From Bacteroidales bacterium (GTDB taxonomy: Bacteria > Bacteroidota > Bacteroidia > Bacteroidales > UBA932), in NCBI GenBank assembly GCA_029010575.1, contig JAQXKS010000020.1, positions 1-64,000 on the forward strand: a stretch of 64,000 nucleotides of DNA, in the 5' to 3' direction. The translations under genes and the position numbers were made by a program. Within the stretch, counting starts at the first letter, position 1, and each line of letters starts with the position of its first letter. A model generated the notes under the pieces. It did no database searches. It had not been told where the DNA came from and saw only the letters and a program-made list of their open reading frames with translations. Shown here piece after piece: positions 9,383-20,203 of this stretch.

Positions 9383-11740
9383 ATGAAACAAAGAACAAAA
9401 AAAAGACTGATAATAACTCTTTGGGTAATAGTTTTTGCACCAATACTTGCATTGATTACATTCATTGTGTGTGTGGGGTTGTTCGCAGGAATCCCCTCAT
9501 TCGAAGAGCTTGAAGATCCCAAGACCTATCTTGCCACCGAACTCATTTCGGAAGATGGCCAAGTCATTGCTACATACCACATTGAGAACAGGACGCACGT
9601 AAGTTTCAGCGACCTGTCGCCTAACCTGGTGAATGCTGCAGTTGCGACAGAAGATGCCAGATTCTTCAACCATTGCGGCATCGACTTCCGCTCGCTTGCA
9701 CGAGTGGGGGTAAAAAGTCTCATTCTTGGAAATAGTCGGTCAGGCGGAGGGGGAAGTACTATCACCCAGCAGCTGGCAAAGACACTTTTTCCCAGAGACG
9801 AAGAGGCCGACAATAAATTAGAGGCCGTCTTCAAACTGGCGGTAAGCAAATTCAAAGAGTGGATTACGGCAGTAAAACTGGAGAGAAACTACTCAAAGGA
9901 GGAGATTATGGCAATGTACATGAATGCCATCTTCTTTGGAAGCAATTCCTACGGTATCAAATCGGCCGCTAACACCTATTTCAACAAGGAACCTTCAGAA
10001 CTAAATATTGAAGAGAGCGCCACCCTTGTAGGTATTGTAAACAAACCAACAAGATACAATCCTACAATCAATTACGAAAAGTCGATAAGCAGGAGGAATC
10101 ATGTCATCAGCCAAATGGCCAAATATGGTTACATAACCTCCGAATGTGCCGACTCTCTAAAGGCCCTTCCTATTACACTTGATTTCAACCAGCAGGACCA
10201 CAATACCAACAAGGCTCCCTATTTCAGAGACATGCTCAGGAAATATATGAGTGCTAACGAGCCTGTCAGGTCGCACTATGCCATGGAGGAGGATTACCTT
10301 GCAGATGCTACACTTTGGGAGGAGGATCCGCTCTATGGATGGCTGAACAAGAATCTCAAGCCTGATGGTTCGAAGTATAACCTGGACAAGGATGGACTGG
10401 TAATCTACACCACTATCAACTCCAAAATGCAGAAATATGCAGAGGAGGCAATGGCCGAACACCTTGGAAAGACTCTTCAGCCTGCATTCTTCAGGGAGTT
10501 GAAAAACAAGCCGAACAGGCCTTTTGCGCTGGACGTGCCCTACGAACAGACAAAGATACTTCTGTCAAATGCACAGAAATGGAGCGACAGATACAGAAGC
10601 ATGAAGAACAGCGGCGCTTCTGAGAGTGAAATCAAGGAGGCATTCAATACCAAAACGAACATGAGATTATTCTCATGGAATGAAAAAGGATATATTGATA
10701 CCGTAATGACACCGATGGACTCGATAAAATACTACAAGTCCATACTTCGCAGTTCATTCGTTGCAATGGAACCATCTACCGGTCACATTAAGGCCTATAT
10801 CGGAGGTCCAAACTACAGATATTTCAAGTACGATAATGCCCGCCAGGGAAAAAGGCAGGTAGGTTCTACCATCAAACCCTTCCTCTATACTCTGGCCATG
10901 CAGGAGGGTATGTACCCCTGTGACAGAGTGCTGAATGTTCCTCAGACCTTTGTGCTTCCGGACACAACATGGACTCCCAAAAGTACAGACCGTCCCGAAT
11001 GGATCGGCCAGAACGTAACACTCAAATGGGGCCTGACACGAAGCAGCAATAACATTTCAGCCTACCTGATGAAGCAATTCGGTCCCGAAGCGATGGTCGA
11101 GATGTGCCGCAAACTGGGAATAAAATCCTACTTGGGTCCTTATCCCTCACTCTGCCTTGGTCCTGCAGACATAACACTGCTGGAGATGGTGGGAGCATAC
11201 AACACATTCCCTGGCAGAGGTGTACGCGTTGAGCCCGTATTCGTTACAAGGATTGAAGACAACGAGGGCAATATCCTCTCCAACTTCACCCCACGTAAAG
11301 AAGAGGCCATAAGCGAAGCGACAGCATATCTGATGGTGAACCTTATGCAGGGTGTAGTGAATGAGGGAACTGCCGGAAGACTACGCTTCAGGTACAAGCT
11401 GGAAGGTTCAATAGCCGGAAAAACAGGAACCACCAATGACCAATCAGACGGATGGTTCATCGGATACACCCCGACAATTACTGCTGGAGTATGGGTAGGT
11501 GCTGAAGACAGACAGGTTCACTTTGAGACACTGGCCATGGGAGGTGGTTCCAACACAGCCCTTCCGATATGGGGTATCTTCATGCAGAAGGTCCTCAACG
11601 ACGGCACTCTGGGTGTAACTTCAGCGGACAAGTTTATCGCTCCCGCAGGTGTCAGGTTCAATATGGACTGTGATGGCAGTGACGAGGATGCAGTAGAGAC
11701 AGAAACAATAAAAGAAGAAGATTCCTATTTCAATATGTAG
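9383..11740 (+). CDS. Penicillin-binding protein 1A (transglycosylase/transpeptidase)
   Basis: GT51 'VATEDARFFNHCGID', 'GGSTITQQLAKTLF'; transpeptidase 'GSTIKPFLY', 'KTGTTNDQSDGWFIG'; start set to MKQRTKKR at 9383. Confidence 0.95.
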   Translation: MKQRTKKRLIITLWVIVFAPILALITFIVCVGLFAGIPSFEELEDPKTYLATELISEDGQVIATYHIENRTHVSFSDLSPNLVNAAVATEDARFFNHCGIDFRSLARVGVKSLILGNSRSGGGGSTITQQLAKTLFPRDEEADNKLEAVFKLAVSKFKEWITAVKLERNYSKEEIMAMYMNAIFFGSNSYGIKSAANTYFNKEPSELNIEESATLVGIVNKPTRYNPTINYEKSISRRNHVISQMAKYGYITSECADSLKALPITLDFNQQDHNTNKAPYFRDMLRKYMSANEPVRSHYAMEEDYLADATLWEEDPLYGWLNKNLKPDGSKYNLDKDGLVIYTTINSKMQKYAEEAMAEHLGKTLQPAFFRELKNKPNRPFALDVPYEQTKILLSNAQKWSDRYRSMKNSGASESEIKEAFNTKTNMRLFSWNEKGYIDTVMTPMDSIKYYKSILRSSFVAMEPSTGHIKAYIGGPNYRYFKYDNARQGKRQVGSTIKPFLYTLAMQEGMYPCDRVLNVPQTFVLPDTTWTPKSTDRPEWIGQNVTLKWGLTRSSNNISAYLMKQFGPEAMVEMCRKLGIKSYLGPYPSLCLGPADITLLEMVGAYNTFPGRGVRVEPVFVTRIEDNEGNILSNFTPRKEEAISEATAYLMVNLMQGVVNEGTAGRLRFRYKLEGSIAGKTGTTNDQSDGWFIGYTPTITAGVWVGAEDRQVHFETLAMGGGSNTALPIWGIFMQKVLNDGTLGVTSADKFIAPAGVRFNMDCDGSDEDAVETETIKEEDSYFNM

Positions 11741-11741
11741 T

Positions 11742-12707
11742 ATGAAAAAGATAGCTGTAGTCTACGGAGGTTTTTCAGCAGAGGTTGAAATCTCCATAAA
11801 GAGTGGAAAAAGCGTTGCAGGATGGCTTGCCAATGCCGGATATAATGTGTATGAGATCCTTCTTGTTAAGGAGGGCTGGTTCCTCGTAAGGGGAGAAGAG
11901 AGATTTCCGGTCGACAAGAATGACTTCAGTTGCACCGTAGCGAATGAAAAGATTACATTTGACAAAGTATTCATAGTGATTCATGGTGACCCGGGAGAAA
12001 ACGGGCTGCTTCAGGCCTATTTCGAGATGTTGGACATAGATTTCGCAGGTTCCTCATCACTTGTTACCTCCATTGCTTTTGACAAATATGCCTGCAAATC
12101 TTACCTTAAAGAAAAAGGGATTGCACTTGCTGAAGATTATTTCATAAGGAAGGGAGAGCATTATGACAAGGATGAAATCATCAGAAGATTGGGACTGCCT
12201 CTCTTTGTCAAGCCTACCACATCGGGTTCAAGTTTTGGCGTGACAAAGGTCAAAACTCCCCAAGATTTCGATGCTGCCGTTGAATTTGCCTTTAGCGAAG
12301 GACCTGCAGTACTTATAGAGAAGGCCATCTGTGGCAAGGAGATTGACTGCGGAGTCTATAGCGATTCAGAGGGAATACACTCTCTGCCATTGATAGAAAT
12401 AGTTCCCAACGGAGAGTTTTTCGACTATGAAGCCAAATATCTTGGGGCAAGTCAGGAGATTTGCCCTGCAAGAGTTGACATGGAGACTACTATCAGGGTT
12501 CAACACCAGGCCGAGAAGATATTTGAGATCCTTGGTTGCAAGGGATTGATTAGGTTAGATTTCATTGTCACACCGGAAGGTACGCCATATTTTCTTGAAG
12601 CAAATCCGAACCCTGGAATGACAGGAGCATCACTTGTTCCACAGGAGGTACGACAGGCCGGAATGACGATGGAAGATTTTCTCACACGTATTATCGAAGG
12701 AGATTAG
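11742..12707 (+). CDS. ddl: D-alanine--D-alanine ligase
   Basis: 'VYGGFSAEVEISIKSG', 'VIHGDPGENGLLQAYFEMLDIDFAGSS', 'EANPNPGMT'. Confidence 0.95.
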   Translation: MKKIAVVYGGFSAEVEISIKSGKSVAGWLANAGYNVYEILLVKEGWFLVRGEERFPVDKNDFSCTVANEKITFDKVFIVIHGDPGENGLLQAYFEMLDIDFAGSSSLVTSIAFDKYACKSYLKEKGIALAEDYFIRKGEHYDKDEIIRRLGLPLFVKPTTSGSSFGVTKVKTPQDFDAAVEFAFSEGPAVLIEKAICGKEIDCGVYSDSEGIHSLPLIEIVPNGEFFDYEAKYLGASQEICPARVDMETTIRVQHQAEKIFEILGCKGLIRLDFIVTPEGTPYFLEANPNPGMTGASLVPQEVRQAGMTMEDFLTRIIEGD

Positions 12708-12709
12708 AT

Positions 12710-13600
12710 ATGACACGCAAGGAGTTCGTGACCAAGGCAGTGGAGATTCTCTCTGAGCACTATTCACCAGGCGAATCAAAGGCGCTTGCTGTTAGGATAC
12801 TGACACATTTTCTGGGATTATCCGACTATGAATATTCGGTCGATCCAGGAGTAATCGTGCCAAGATCTGAACTCAAACCTCTGGAAAAGGCTCTGGAGGA
12901 GCTTGCAATATACCGTCCTGTGCAGTATGTGATAGGTAAGGAGAACTTTGCCGGTCATGAGTTCAATGTATGCGAAGATGTCCTCATTCCCCGTCCGGAA
13001 ACCGAACAGCTATGCAGAATTGCCGAAAAGATGATTCGGGCAAAGGGTAATCCTACCACTCGCATTCTGGACGCATGTACCGGATCTGGATGTATCGCAT
13101 ATACACTCGCCGCACTCTTTCCCAAAGCCCAAATATATGGCTGCGACATAAGTGACAGGGCTTTGGAGATAGCACAGGGGCAGCAGGTCTATATAAACGA
13201 ACAGAAAAGCATTCCTCTTCCCCAAAAGCCAATCTTTTTCAAGGCTGACATTCTGGATGAACCATCATCTACGGGAATGTATCTGGAAGATATGGACTTT
13301 ATCTTCAGCAATCCACCATATGTTATGGAGAGCGAAAAGGATACAATGGATGAAAATGTTCTCGATTTTGAGCCTCATCTGGCCCTCTTTGTTCCTGACA
13401 ACGATCCTCTGAGATACTACAGAGCATTGGGAAAATGGGCTATGGAGCTCCTTGTATCCTCAGGAGAGGCTCTCTTCGAAATAAACGAATTTCTCGCAAA
13501 AGAGACAGCCGAACTTTTCGAAAGTATGGGATTCAGCGATGTAGAAATCATAGAGGACTTCAGGGACAAGAAAAGATTCGTCCACTTTACAAAGTGGTAA
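12710..13600 (+). CDS. prmC: Peptide chain release factor N5-glutamine methyltransferase
   Basis: 'VLIPRPETEQL', 'DACTGSGCIAYTLA', 'FSNPPYV' (NPPY). Confidence 0.95.
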   Translation: MTRKEFVTKAVEILSEHYSPGESKALAVRILTHFLGLSDYEYSVDPGVIVPRSELKPLEKALEELAIYRPVQYVIGKENFAGHEFNVCEDVLIPRPETEQLCRIAEKMIRAKGNPTTRILDACTGSGCIAYTLAALFPKAQIYGCDISDRALEIAQGQQVYINEQKSIPLPQKPIFFKADILDEPSSTGMYLEDMDFIFSNPPYVMESEKDTMDENVLDFEPHLALFVPDNDPLRYYRALGKWAMELLVSSGEALFEINEFLAKETAELFESMGFSDVEIIEDFRDKKRFVHFTKW

Positions 13601-14288
13601 GCCCCCTCTCCCTTGCATATAGTATTGCTTCAGCCATAATCATATCCTCCGGAGTGGTGATCTTCAGATTGAACCTCTCCCCTTCACACAATTGTACCCT
13701 AACACCTGATTTTTCCACCACGGATGCATCATCTGTAAAGATTGGTGAAAACGGTTCGTTGTATGCCCTTTTGAGGACTTCGGAATGGAAGAACTGCGGA
13801 GTCTGCACACATCTGTAAAGAGATCTGTCCACCACCTCTGAAGTGCCATTCTCTCCTATACAGCGTAAAGAATCTACCGGAGGCACTACAGGAACAAGGG
13901 CCGGATAATCCAAAGCGTCACCGAACATTCGTACGAGAGCATCTTTGGTAACAAGAGGGCGGACTCCATCGTGAACGGCAACAATAGCCCCGTCAGGAAG
14001 ATATTTCAGTGCATTCTTGACAGAATGATATCTGGAGAGACCTCCGTTCACCAGGTAGTAATTGCGGTCAAAGCCACTATCCCGGCAATAATCCAGCCAC
14101 GCCTGTCGAATCTCCTTATTGATCACCAGTATCAGATTCACTTCAAACGGAAGTGACATGAATAGTTCTATCGTCCTCATCAGGACAGGTTTCCCCGCCA
14201 GAGGTAACATCTGCTTGGGAAGAGAAGACCCCATTCTGGTTCCACTTCCTCCCGCTGTAACAATAACATATCTGCTGCGATTTGCCAT
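13587..14288 (-). CDS. ispD: 2-C-methyl-D-erythritol 4-phosphate cytidylyltransferase
   Basis: 'VTAGGSGTRMGSSLPKQMLPLAGKPVL', 'VAVHDGVRPLV', 'TPQFF', 'TDDASVVE'; start set to MANRSRY. Confidence 0.95.
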   Translation of the reverse strand: MANRSRYVIVTAGGSGTRMGSSLPKQMLPLAGKPVLMRTIELFMSLPFEVNLILVINKEIRQAWLDYCRDSGFDRNYYLVNGGLSRYHSVKNALKYLPDGAIVAVHDGVRPLVTKDALVRMFGDALDYPALVPVVPPVDSLRCIGENGTSEVVDRSLYRCVQTPQFFHSEVLKRAYNEPFSPIFTDDASVVEKSGVRVQLCEGERFNLKITTPEDMIMAEAILYARERGLTTL

Positions 14289-14394
14289 CTTGAACAAAGA
14301 TTTGCTTTTTTTTTACAAAAATAGCCTATTTTTTGTCAAGAATTACTATTTTTGAGGGCAAAATAATTTGTAACAAAAAAGTTAATTTTGATTT

Positions 14395-15921
14395 ATGGAC
14401 AAGACAGTCTCCATCAAAAGAGCACTGATTTCAGTGTATGATAAAGATCTTATCTTAGAAATTGCTAATGAACTAGTTAGATTAGGTGTAGAGATACTCT
14501 CCACAGGGGGTACCCAAGACTACCTTACACGATATAACATTCCTGTTAAGTCTGTTGAGAGCATAACCGGATTCCCTTCTGTATTCGGAGGACGCGTAAA
14601 AACTCTCCAACCACAGATTATGGGAGGTATTCTACGCAGAAGAGATAATCCTTCAGACATCGAAGAGGGCATCAGACACAATATTCCCGACATTGATCTG
14701 GTCATTGTCGACCTCTACCCCTTCGAACAAACGGTGGCATCAGGAGCATCTGAAGAGGATATAATCGAGAAAATAGATATCGGAGGCATCTCCCTTATCA
14801 GAGCGGCAGCCAAGAACTACAACGACGTGGTCATCGTCCCTGGAAAGGAGTGCTACAGCGAAATCCTCACAATCCTCAAGGAGCAGGATGGAAAGACCAC
14901 CTTGGCACAGAGAAGACATTTCGCAGCCAAGGCATTCCTCAGAAGTTCATACTACGACACTCGTATCTTCAAATACTTCAACTCAGCTGAGGAGATCCCA
15001 GCATTCGATGAGGCAATTACAGAACACAAGAGCCTCAGATACGGAGAGAACCCCCATCAGAAGGCATTCTACTTTGGTAATGAAAATTCACTTCCCGAGC
15101 AGCTCCACGGAAAAGAGCTCTCATATAACAACCTCCTGGATGTAGAAGCTGCAGTAGAACTCATCAACGACTTCGACCAGACCGCTGTAGCCATAATCAA
15201 GCATAACAACGCATGCGGATGCGCTGTAGCCCCTACACTTCTTCAGGCATGGGAAAGGGCACTCGAAGCAGATCCTGTTTCAGCATTCGGTGGTATCATC
15301 GCGACCAACCGCACGGTAGATGCACAGACTGCAGAACAAATCAACAAACTCTTCTTCGAAGTAATAATTGCCCCCGACTATTGTGATGAGGCTCTCGAAA
15401 TCCTAAAGAGCAAGAAAAACAGAATCATTCTCAAGAACAAAAATGTCCGCCCCTCATGCGTTAAATTCAGGACACTTCTCGGAGGAGTACTCGTCCAGGA
15501 GAGGGATTCCATGAAAGAGAGCGAGGATAATCTCAAGGAGGTAACAGAAAAGAGGCTTACCCAGGCACAAAAAAGAGATCTTCTCTTTGCTAATATACTA
15601 GTAAAACATTCAAAGTCCAACGCTATTGTCCTCGCTAAAGATAGCCGTCTGCTTGCCAGTGGAGTAGGTCAGACATCAAGAGTGGATGCCCTCAGGCATG
15701 CCATTGAAAAGGCGGGCAGCTTCAACCTCAGTCTCGAAGGCGCAGTTATGGCATCAGATGCATTCTTTCCCTTCCCTGACTGTGTTGAAATAGCCAATAA
15801 GGCTGGAATAGATGCAGTTGTCCACCCTGGCGGCTCTATCAGAGATGCCGAGAGTGTAGCTTACTGCAACGAGCACAATATGGCAATGGCAATTACCGGA
15901 TTCAGACACTTCAAACACTAA
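14395..15921 (+). CDS. purH: Bifunctional AICAR formyltransferase / IMP cyclohydrolase
   Basis: 'RALISVYDK', 'STGGTQDYL', 'SLRYGENPHQKA', 'SDAFFPFPD', 'HPGGSIRD'. Confidence 0.97.
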   Translation: MDKTVSIKRALISVYDKDLILEIANELVRLGVEILSTGGTQDYLTRYNIPVKSVESITGFPSVFGGRVKTLQPQIMGGILRRRDNPSDIEEGIRHNIPDIDLVIVDLYPFEQTVASGASEEDIIEKIDIGGISLIRAAAKNYNDVVIVPGKECYSEILTILKEQDGKTTLAQRRHFAAKAFLRSSYYDTRIFKYFNSAEEIPAFDEAITEHKSLRYGENPHQKAFYFGNENSLPEQLHGKELSYNNLLDVEAAVELINDFDQTAVAIIKHNNACGCAVAPTLLQAWERALEADPVSAFGGIIATNRTVDAQTAEQINKLFFEVIIAPDYCDEALEILKSKKNRIILKNKNVRPSCVKFRTLLGGVLVQERDSMKESEDNLKEVTEKRLTQAQKRDLLFANILVKHSKSNAIVLAKDSRLLASGVGQTSRVDALRHAIEKAGSFNLSLEGAVMASDAFFPFPDCVEIANKAGIDAVVHPGGSIRDAESVAYCNEHNMAMAITGFRHFKH

Positions 15922-15930
15922 TAGGAATAA

Positions 15931-16950
15931 ATGGCATTTTCATTTTTGACACAAGAACTCGCTATTGACCTGGGAACTGCTAATACTGTCATCCTTCAGG
16001 ATGGCAAGATAGTAGTGGATGAACCGTCAATCGTAGCGATCGACCAGACCACAGGCAAGCCCATAGCATTTGGCCAGAAGGCTCGCCTGATGCATGAAAA
16101 GACTCACCCCAACATCAAGACCATCCGTCCGCTCAGGGATGGTGTGATTGCTGACTTCAACGCTGCAGAGCAGATGATCAGAGGCTTTGTTAAAATGATC
16201 AACTACAAAAGATCTTTCTTCACTCCCAACATGAAAATGGTTGTATGTATTCCTAAAGGAAGTACAGAGGTAGAAATCAGGGCAGTGCGAGATTCATCAG
16301 AACACGCGGGAGGAAGAGAGATTTACTTGATTTACGAACCTATGGCAGCCGCTATGGGTATAGGCTTGGATGTTGAGGCTCCTACCGGAAATATGGTGGT
16401 CGATATCGGAGGAGGTACCACCGAGATAGCGGTAATCAGCCTCGGAGGTATTGTTACCAACCAGTCACTCAGAGTTGCCGGTGATGTCTTCACATCCGAA
16501 ATACAGATGTATATGAGACAGCAGCACAACATCAAAGTGGGAGAGCTTACTTCAGAAGAGATAAAAATCAGAATAGGTGCGGCAATACCTGAGTTGGATG
16601 AGACTCCGGAGCCCTTTATCGTCAAGGGCCCCAACCTTATGACTGCCCACCCCGTACAGATAGCAGTCACTAGTCAGGAGGTGGCACATTGTCTTGACAA
16701 ATCCCTTGCTAAAATAGAGAGTTCAATTCTCAGCGTGCTGGAGCAGACACCCCCGGAACTCTATCAGGATATCGTAGATCGCGGTATTTTCCTCACAGGA
16801 GGAGGAGCTCTTTTAAGAGGACTTGACAAGAGGCTCTATGAAAAGATCAATATTCCCTTTCATGTGGCTGAAGACCCTCTTAGAGCAGTAGCAAGGGGAA
16901 CGAGCATCGCTTTGAAATCTCCCTCGAAATATCCCTTCCTTCTCAGATAA
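15931..16950 (+). CDS. mreB: Rod shape-determining protein MreB
   Basis: 'AIDLGTANTVI', 'VVDIGGGTTEIAVISLGGIV', 'LTGGGALLRGLD'. Confidence 0.97.
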   Translation: MAFSFLTQELAIDLGTANTVILQDGKIVVDEPSIVAIDQTTGKPIAFGQKARLMHEKTHPNIKTIRPLRDGVIADFNAAEQMIRGFVKMINYKRSFFTPNMKMVVCIPKGSTEVEIRAVRDSSEHAGGREIYLIYEPMAAAMGIGLDVEAPTGNMVVDIGGGTTEIAVISLGGIVTNQSLRVAGDVFTSEIQMYMRQQHNIKVGELTSEEIKIRIGAAIPELDETPEPFIVKGPNLMTAHPVQIAVTSQEVAHCLDKSLAKIESSILSVLEQTPPELYQDIVDRGIFLTGGGALLRGLDKRLYEKINIPFHVAEDPLRAVARGTSIALKSPSKYPFLLR

Positions 16951-17786
16951 TGAGAGACTCAGGCTCATTCATAAAGTTAAGTGCAAATCTCCTCTGCTTT
17001 GTACTATTGGAGGGGTTCTCGCTCTACTTGGTGTATAACAACAGCATCATCCAGAGGTCTGCATTATTGCGGGGGTTCAACTCTCTTATTGCCTCTGTTT
17101 CAGATGCAGGAACATCTGTTACCGACTACTTTTCGTTGGGCAGTGCCAACAGGACCCTGGCTCAAGAGAATTGCTTGTTAAGAGAGAAACTGCTGAAAAT
17201 GGAGAAAATGATGGACGAACTCTCTCTGCAGGAAGATACGCTTCTTGCAGAGGAGTTCCCTTCTTATAAGTTCATCCCGGCTAAAGTAATCTCCAACAGT
17301 ACAGACAAGATGCATAATTACATCCTCATTGACAAGGGGTACAAAGATGGCATAGAAAAGGATATGGGTGTAATAACCTCTGACGGAATAGTAGGTTACA
17401 TTGTCAATACCTCTTCTAATTATTCCAAGATTTCATCCCTTTTGGATGTTGAGAACCACGTAGGAGCAGTAATAAGCAAGAACAACACATTCGGCACTTT
17501 GACATGGAATGGAAAGAGATCATCATATATGAGCCTTAATGATATACCCATCCATACAAATGTGGAGCTGGGTGATACTGTCACCACAAGCGGTTTCTCC
17601 AGAATGTACCCACCTCACCATCCCATCGGTACCATCGAAAAGATAAGTAACAATGATGGGATCAGTTTTGATTTGAATATCAAGCTATTCGGGGACTTCA
17701 GATCCCTCAAATGGGTTTATGTTGTCTCATTTGACGGAAAGAGCGAGACGGACTCACTTCTGAAAGAGAACATAAAACAAAAATAG
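16950..17786 (+). CDS. mreC: Rod shape-determining protein MreC
   Basis: Position after mreB; TM plus coiled coil; 'YILIDKGYKDGIEKDMGVITSDGIVGYI'. Confidence 0.94.
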   Translation: MRDSGSFIKLSANLLCFVLLEGFSLYLVYNNSIIQRSALLRGFNSLIASVSDAGTSVTDYFSLGSANRTLAQENCLLREKLLKMEKMMDELSLQEDTLLAEEFPSYKFIPAKVISNSTDKMHNYILIDKGYKDGIEKDMGVITSDGIVGYIVNTSSNYSKISSLLDVENHVGAVISKNNTFGTLTWNGKRSSYMSLNDIPIHTNVELGDTVTTSGFSRMYPPHHPIGTIEKISNNDGISFDLNIKLFGDFRSLKWVYVVSFDGKSETDSLLKENIKQK

Positions 17787-17794
17787 AGAGGAAG

Positions 17795-18313
17795 ATGAAA
17801 TCGACAACATTGCAAATTTACCTGACAGCATTCATCCTTATACTTGCACAAGGTATCACAGATTCATTTGTTGATATAAGCAGGTATGTGCTCATATCTT
17901 TCCTCCCTTTTATCACACTTCGGATGCCTTATAAAAGCAGCACTCCTGCCGTCCTTCTGGTCAGTTTCGTGGCAGGTTTAGTGGCTGACTTTCTTGGCGG
18001 TGGCATTATCGGTCTGAATAGCGCCTCACTCACATTTGCGGGGTTGTTGCGCGGCAGAATAATAAAAACTGTAGTGGGGAAAGATGTTATAGAGAAGGAG
18101 AAGAGACCATCGGTTCTTGTTACAGGGCAGGTCAGTTTCCTGATTTATTCAGCACTCTTGATAGCGCTGTACGAACTGTGCTACATATTCCTTGATTCGA
18201 TGGGCAGCGCATCGTTTTTGTTCAACCTTACCAGGTTCGCCATCTCTGTCCCTGTAAACACGGCCATTTCAATGCTTTTGTTCAACTTGTGCACCAACAA
18301 CCCAAGACAGTAA
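17795..18313 (+). CDS. mreD: Rod shape-determining protein MreD
   Basis: Hydrophobic polytopic protein located between mreC and mrdA. Confidence 0.85.
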   Translation: MKSTTLQIYLTAFILILAQGITDSFVDISRYVLISFLPFITLRMPYKSSTPAVLLVSFVAGLVADFLGGGIIGLNSASLTFAGLLRGRIIKTVVGKDVIEKEKRPSVLVTGQVSFLIYSALLIALYELCYIFLDSMGSASFLFNLTRFAISVPVNTAISMLLFNLCTNNPRQ

Positions 18314-18322
18314 CAGATTTTT

Positions 18323-20203
18323 ATGCAAAAAGGTTCAACCCGTTCCAGATACCTGATAATTGGAGTGATAGCTTTCATGGCTATCATTATTGTACAGCTG
18401 GTCAGAATACAACTTATTGACCAGAGCTATAAGGTTTCGGCACAGAACAATGCTCTCTATTATCAGACCAGATACCCTGCAAGGGGAAGGATTCTGGACA
18501 GGAATATGGAGGTAATAGTAGGAAACAAGAGTACCTACGATATTCTGGTCACTCCAATCTTTGTAAAGGATTTCGACACACTTGCACTATGCAATATCTT
18601 TTCCATAGAACCTACAGATGTCCGCGAGACATTCAAACGCTACAGGATGTACAGGTCTAAAATCGGGTTTCGTACCGTAACATTCCTTAAGCAAGTATCA
18701 CAAGAACAGTACACACTCTTTCTCGAAAATCACCACAAGTTTCCCCAGTTCCTCGGAGTGGCACACACTACCAGATCATATCCATTTAATGCAGGAGGAA
18801 ACCTGTTAGGCTATGTAACCGAAACGGATCCTGATTATCTCAATAAACATCCTGAATATTCACAAGGGGACTATGTGGGACGTACAGGAATTGAAGAGGT
18901 ATGCGAAAAGATGCTCCGTGGAGAAAAGGGATATTCGATATTCCTGAGAGATTCGCGAAACCGCCTTCACTCATCGTATATGGACGGAATGTACGACAAG
19001 CCTGCAGTACCAGGAGAGGATGTCGTCTCAACCATCGATGCCCATCTGCAAAGCTACGGAGAGATGCTCATGAAGAACAAGGTCGGTTCAGTCATAGCAA
19101 TAGAGCCCTCCACCGGCGAAATTCTCTCGATGATCTCAAGTCCCGGTATAGATGTCTCTGTTTTAGGAGAGATAGGTAAACATTTTCAGAGCATTTCGAG
19201 TGATCCTTTCAAACCGATGTTCAACAGGGCTGTAATGTCACCACAGCCGCCAGGCTCAGTATTCAAGCTCGTAAACGCGCTCATTGGGCTACAGGAGGGG
19301 GTAGTACGTCCTTCGACCACCTACCCATGTCATAACGGATATTCAGCCAGAGGGATAACTGTAGGTTGCCACGCCCATCCCTCGCCAATGAATCTGGAAG
19401 AGTCCATTATGGCCTCCTGCAATTCATATTACTGTTATGTTTTCAGGTCTATTCTGGAAAATCCTAAATACAAAAATGAGGAGGAGGCCTTCGAGGCCTG
19501 GTACGAATATGTGAAGAGTTTCGGTTTCGGGACCAGACTTGGCTCTGACTTTCCCTCAGAGAGAAGCGGTTTTCTTCCATCAAGTTCTACTTACAACAAA
19601 ATATACGGCAAAGGAGGATGGAAGGCACTTACCATCATCTCCCTCTCCATAGGTCAGGGTGAACTGGGATGTACCCCTCTCCATCTTGCAAATCTTGCTG
19701 CTACAATTGCCAACAGAGGATGGTACAAAATTCCTCACATTGTCAGAGATCATGGCAATGACTCTATAGACAACATATATAAAGAACGGCACTATACATT
19801 GGTAGATACCACATGCTTCGAGAAGGTGATAGACGGGATGTACATGGCAGTCAATGCCCCATACGGTTCAGGCGCCACAGCACGAATTGCAGCCGTGAAA
19901 GGGCTTGATATTTGCGGCAAGACCGGTACGGCTGAGAATCCTCATGGAGATGAACACGCTGTCTTTGTATGTTTTGCTCCGAGGGAGGATCCCAAAATAG
20001 CTATTGCAGTATATGTGGAAAATGCCGGCTTCGGTGCAACATGGGCTGCCCCGATTGCATCTCTGATGGTAGAAAAGTATCTCCAGGGGGAGATTTCTCC
20101 CGAACGGAAATATCTTGAAGAGAGGATGATGGATGCAAATCTTCTTCACAAGGTTCCGGCGAGCCCAGACTATGTAAGACCGGTTAAAAATAAGAAAAAA
20201 TGA
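18323..20203 (+). CDS. mrdA: Penicillin-binding protein 2
   Basis: 'YPARGRILDRNMEVI', 'MSPQPPGSVFKLVNAL' (SxxK), 'KTGTAENPHG'. Confidence 0.95.
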   Translation: MQKGSTRSRYLIIGVIAFMAIIIVQLVRIQLIDQSYKVSAQNNALYYQTRYPARGRILDRNMEVIVGNKSTYDILVTPIFVKDFDTLALCNIFSIEPTDVRETFKRYRMYRSKIGFRTVTFLKQVSQEQYTLFLENHHKFPQFLGVAHTTRSYPFNAGGNLLGYVTETDPDYLNKHPEYSQGDYVGRTGIEEVCEKMLRGEKGYSIFLRDSRNRLHSSYMDGMYDKPAVPGEDVVSTIDAHLQSYGEMLMKNKVGSVIAIEPSTGEILSMISSPGIDVSVLGEIGKHFQSISSDPFKPMFNRAVMSPQPPGSVFKLVNALIGLQEGVVRPSTTYPCHNGYSARGITVGCHAHPSPMNLEESIMASCNSYYCYVFRSILENPKYKNEEEAFEAWYEYVKSFGFGTRLGSDFPSERSGFLPSSSTYNKIYGKGGWKALTIISLSIGQGELGCTPLHLANLAATIANRGWYKIPHIVRDHGNDSIDNIYKERHYTLVDTTCFEKVIDGMYMAVNAPYGSGATARIAAVKGLDICGKTGTAENPHGDEHAVFVCFAPREDPKIAIAVYVENAGFGATWAAPIASLMVEKYLQGEISPERKYLEERMMDANLLHKVPASPDYVRPVKNKKK

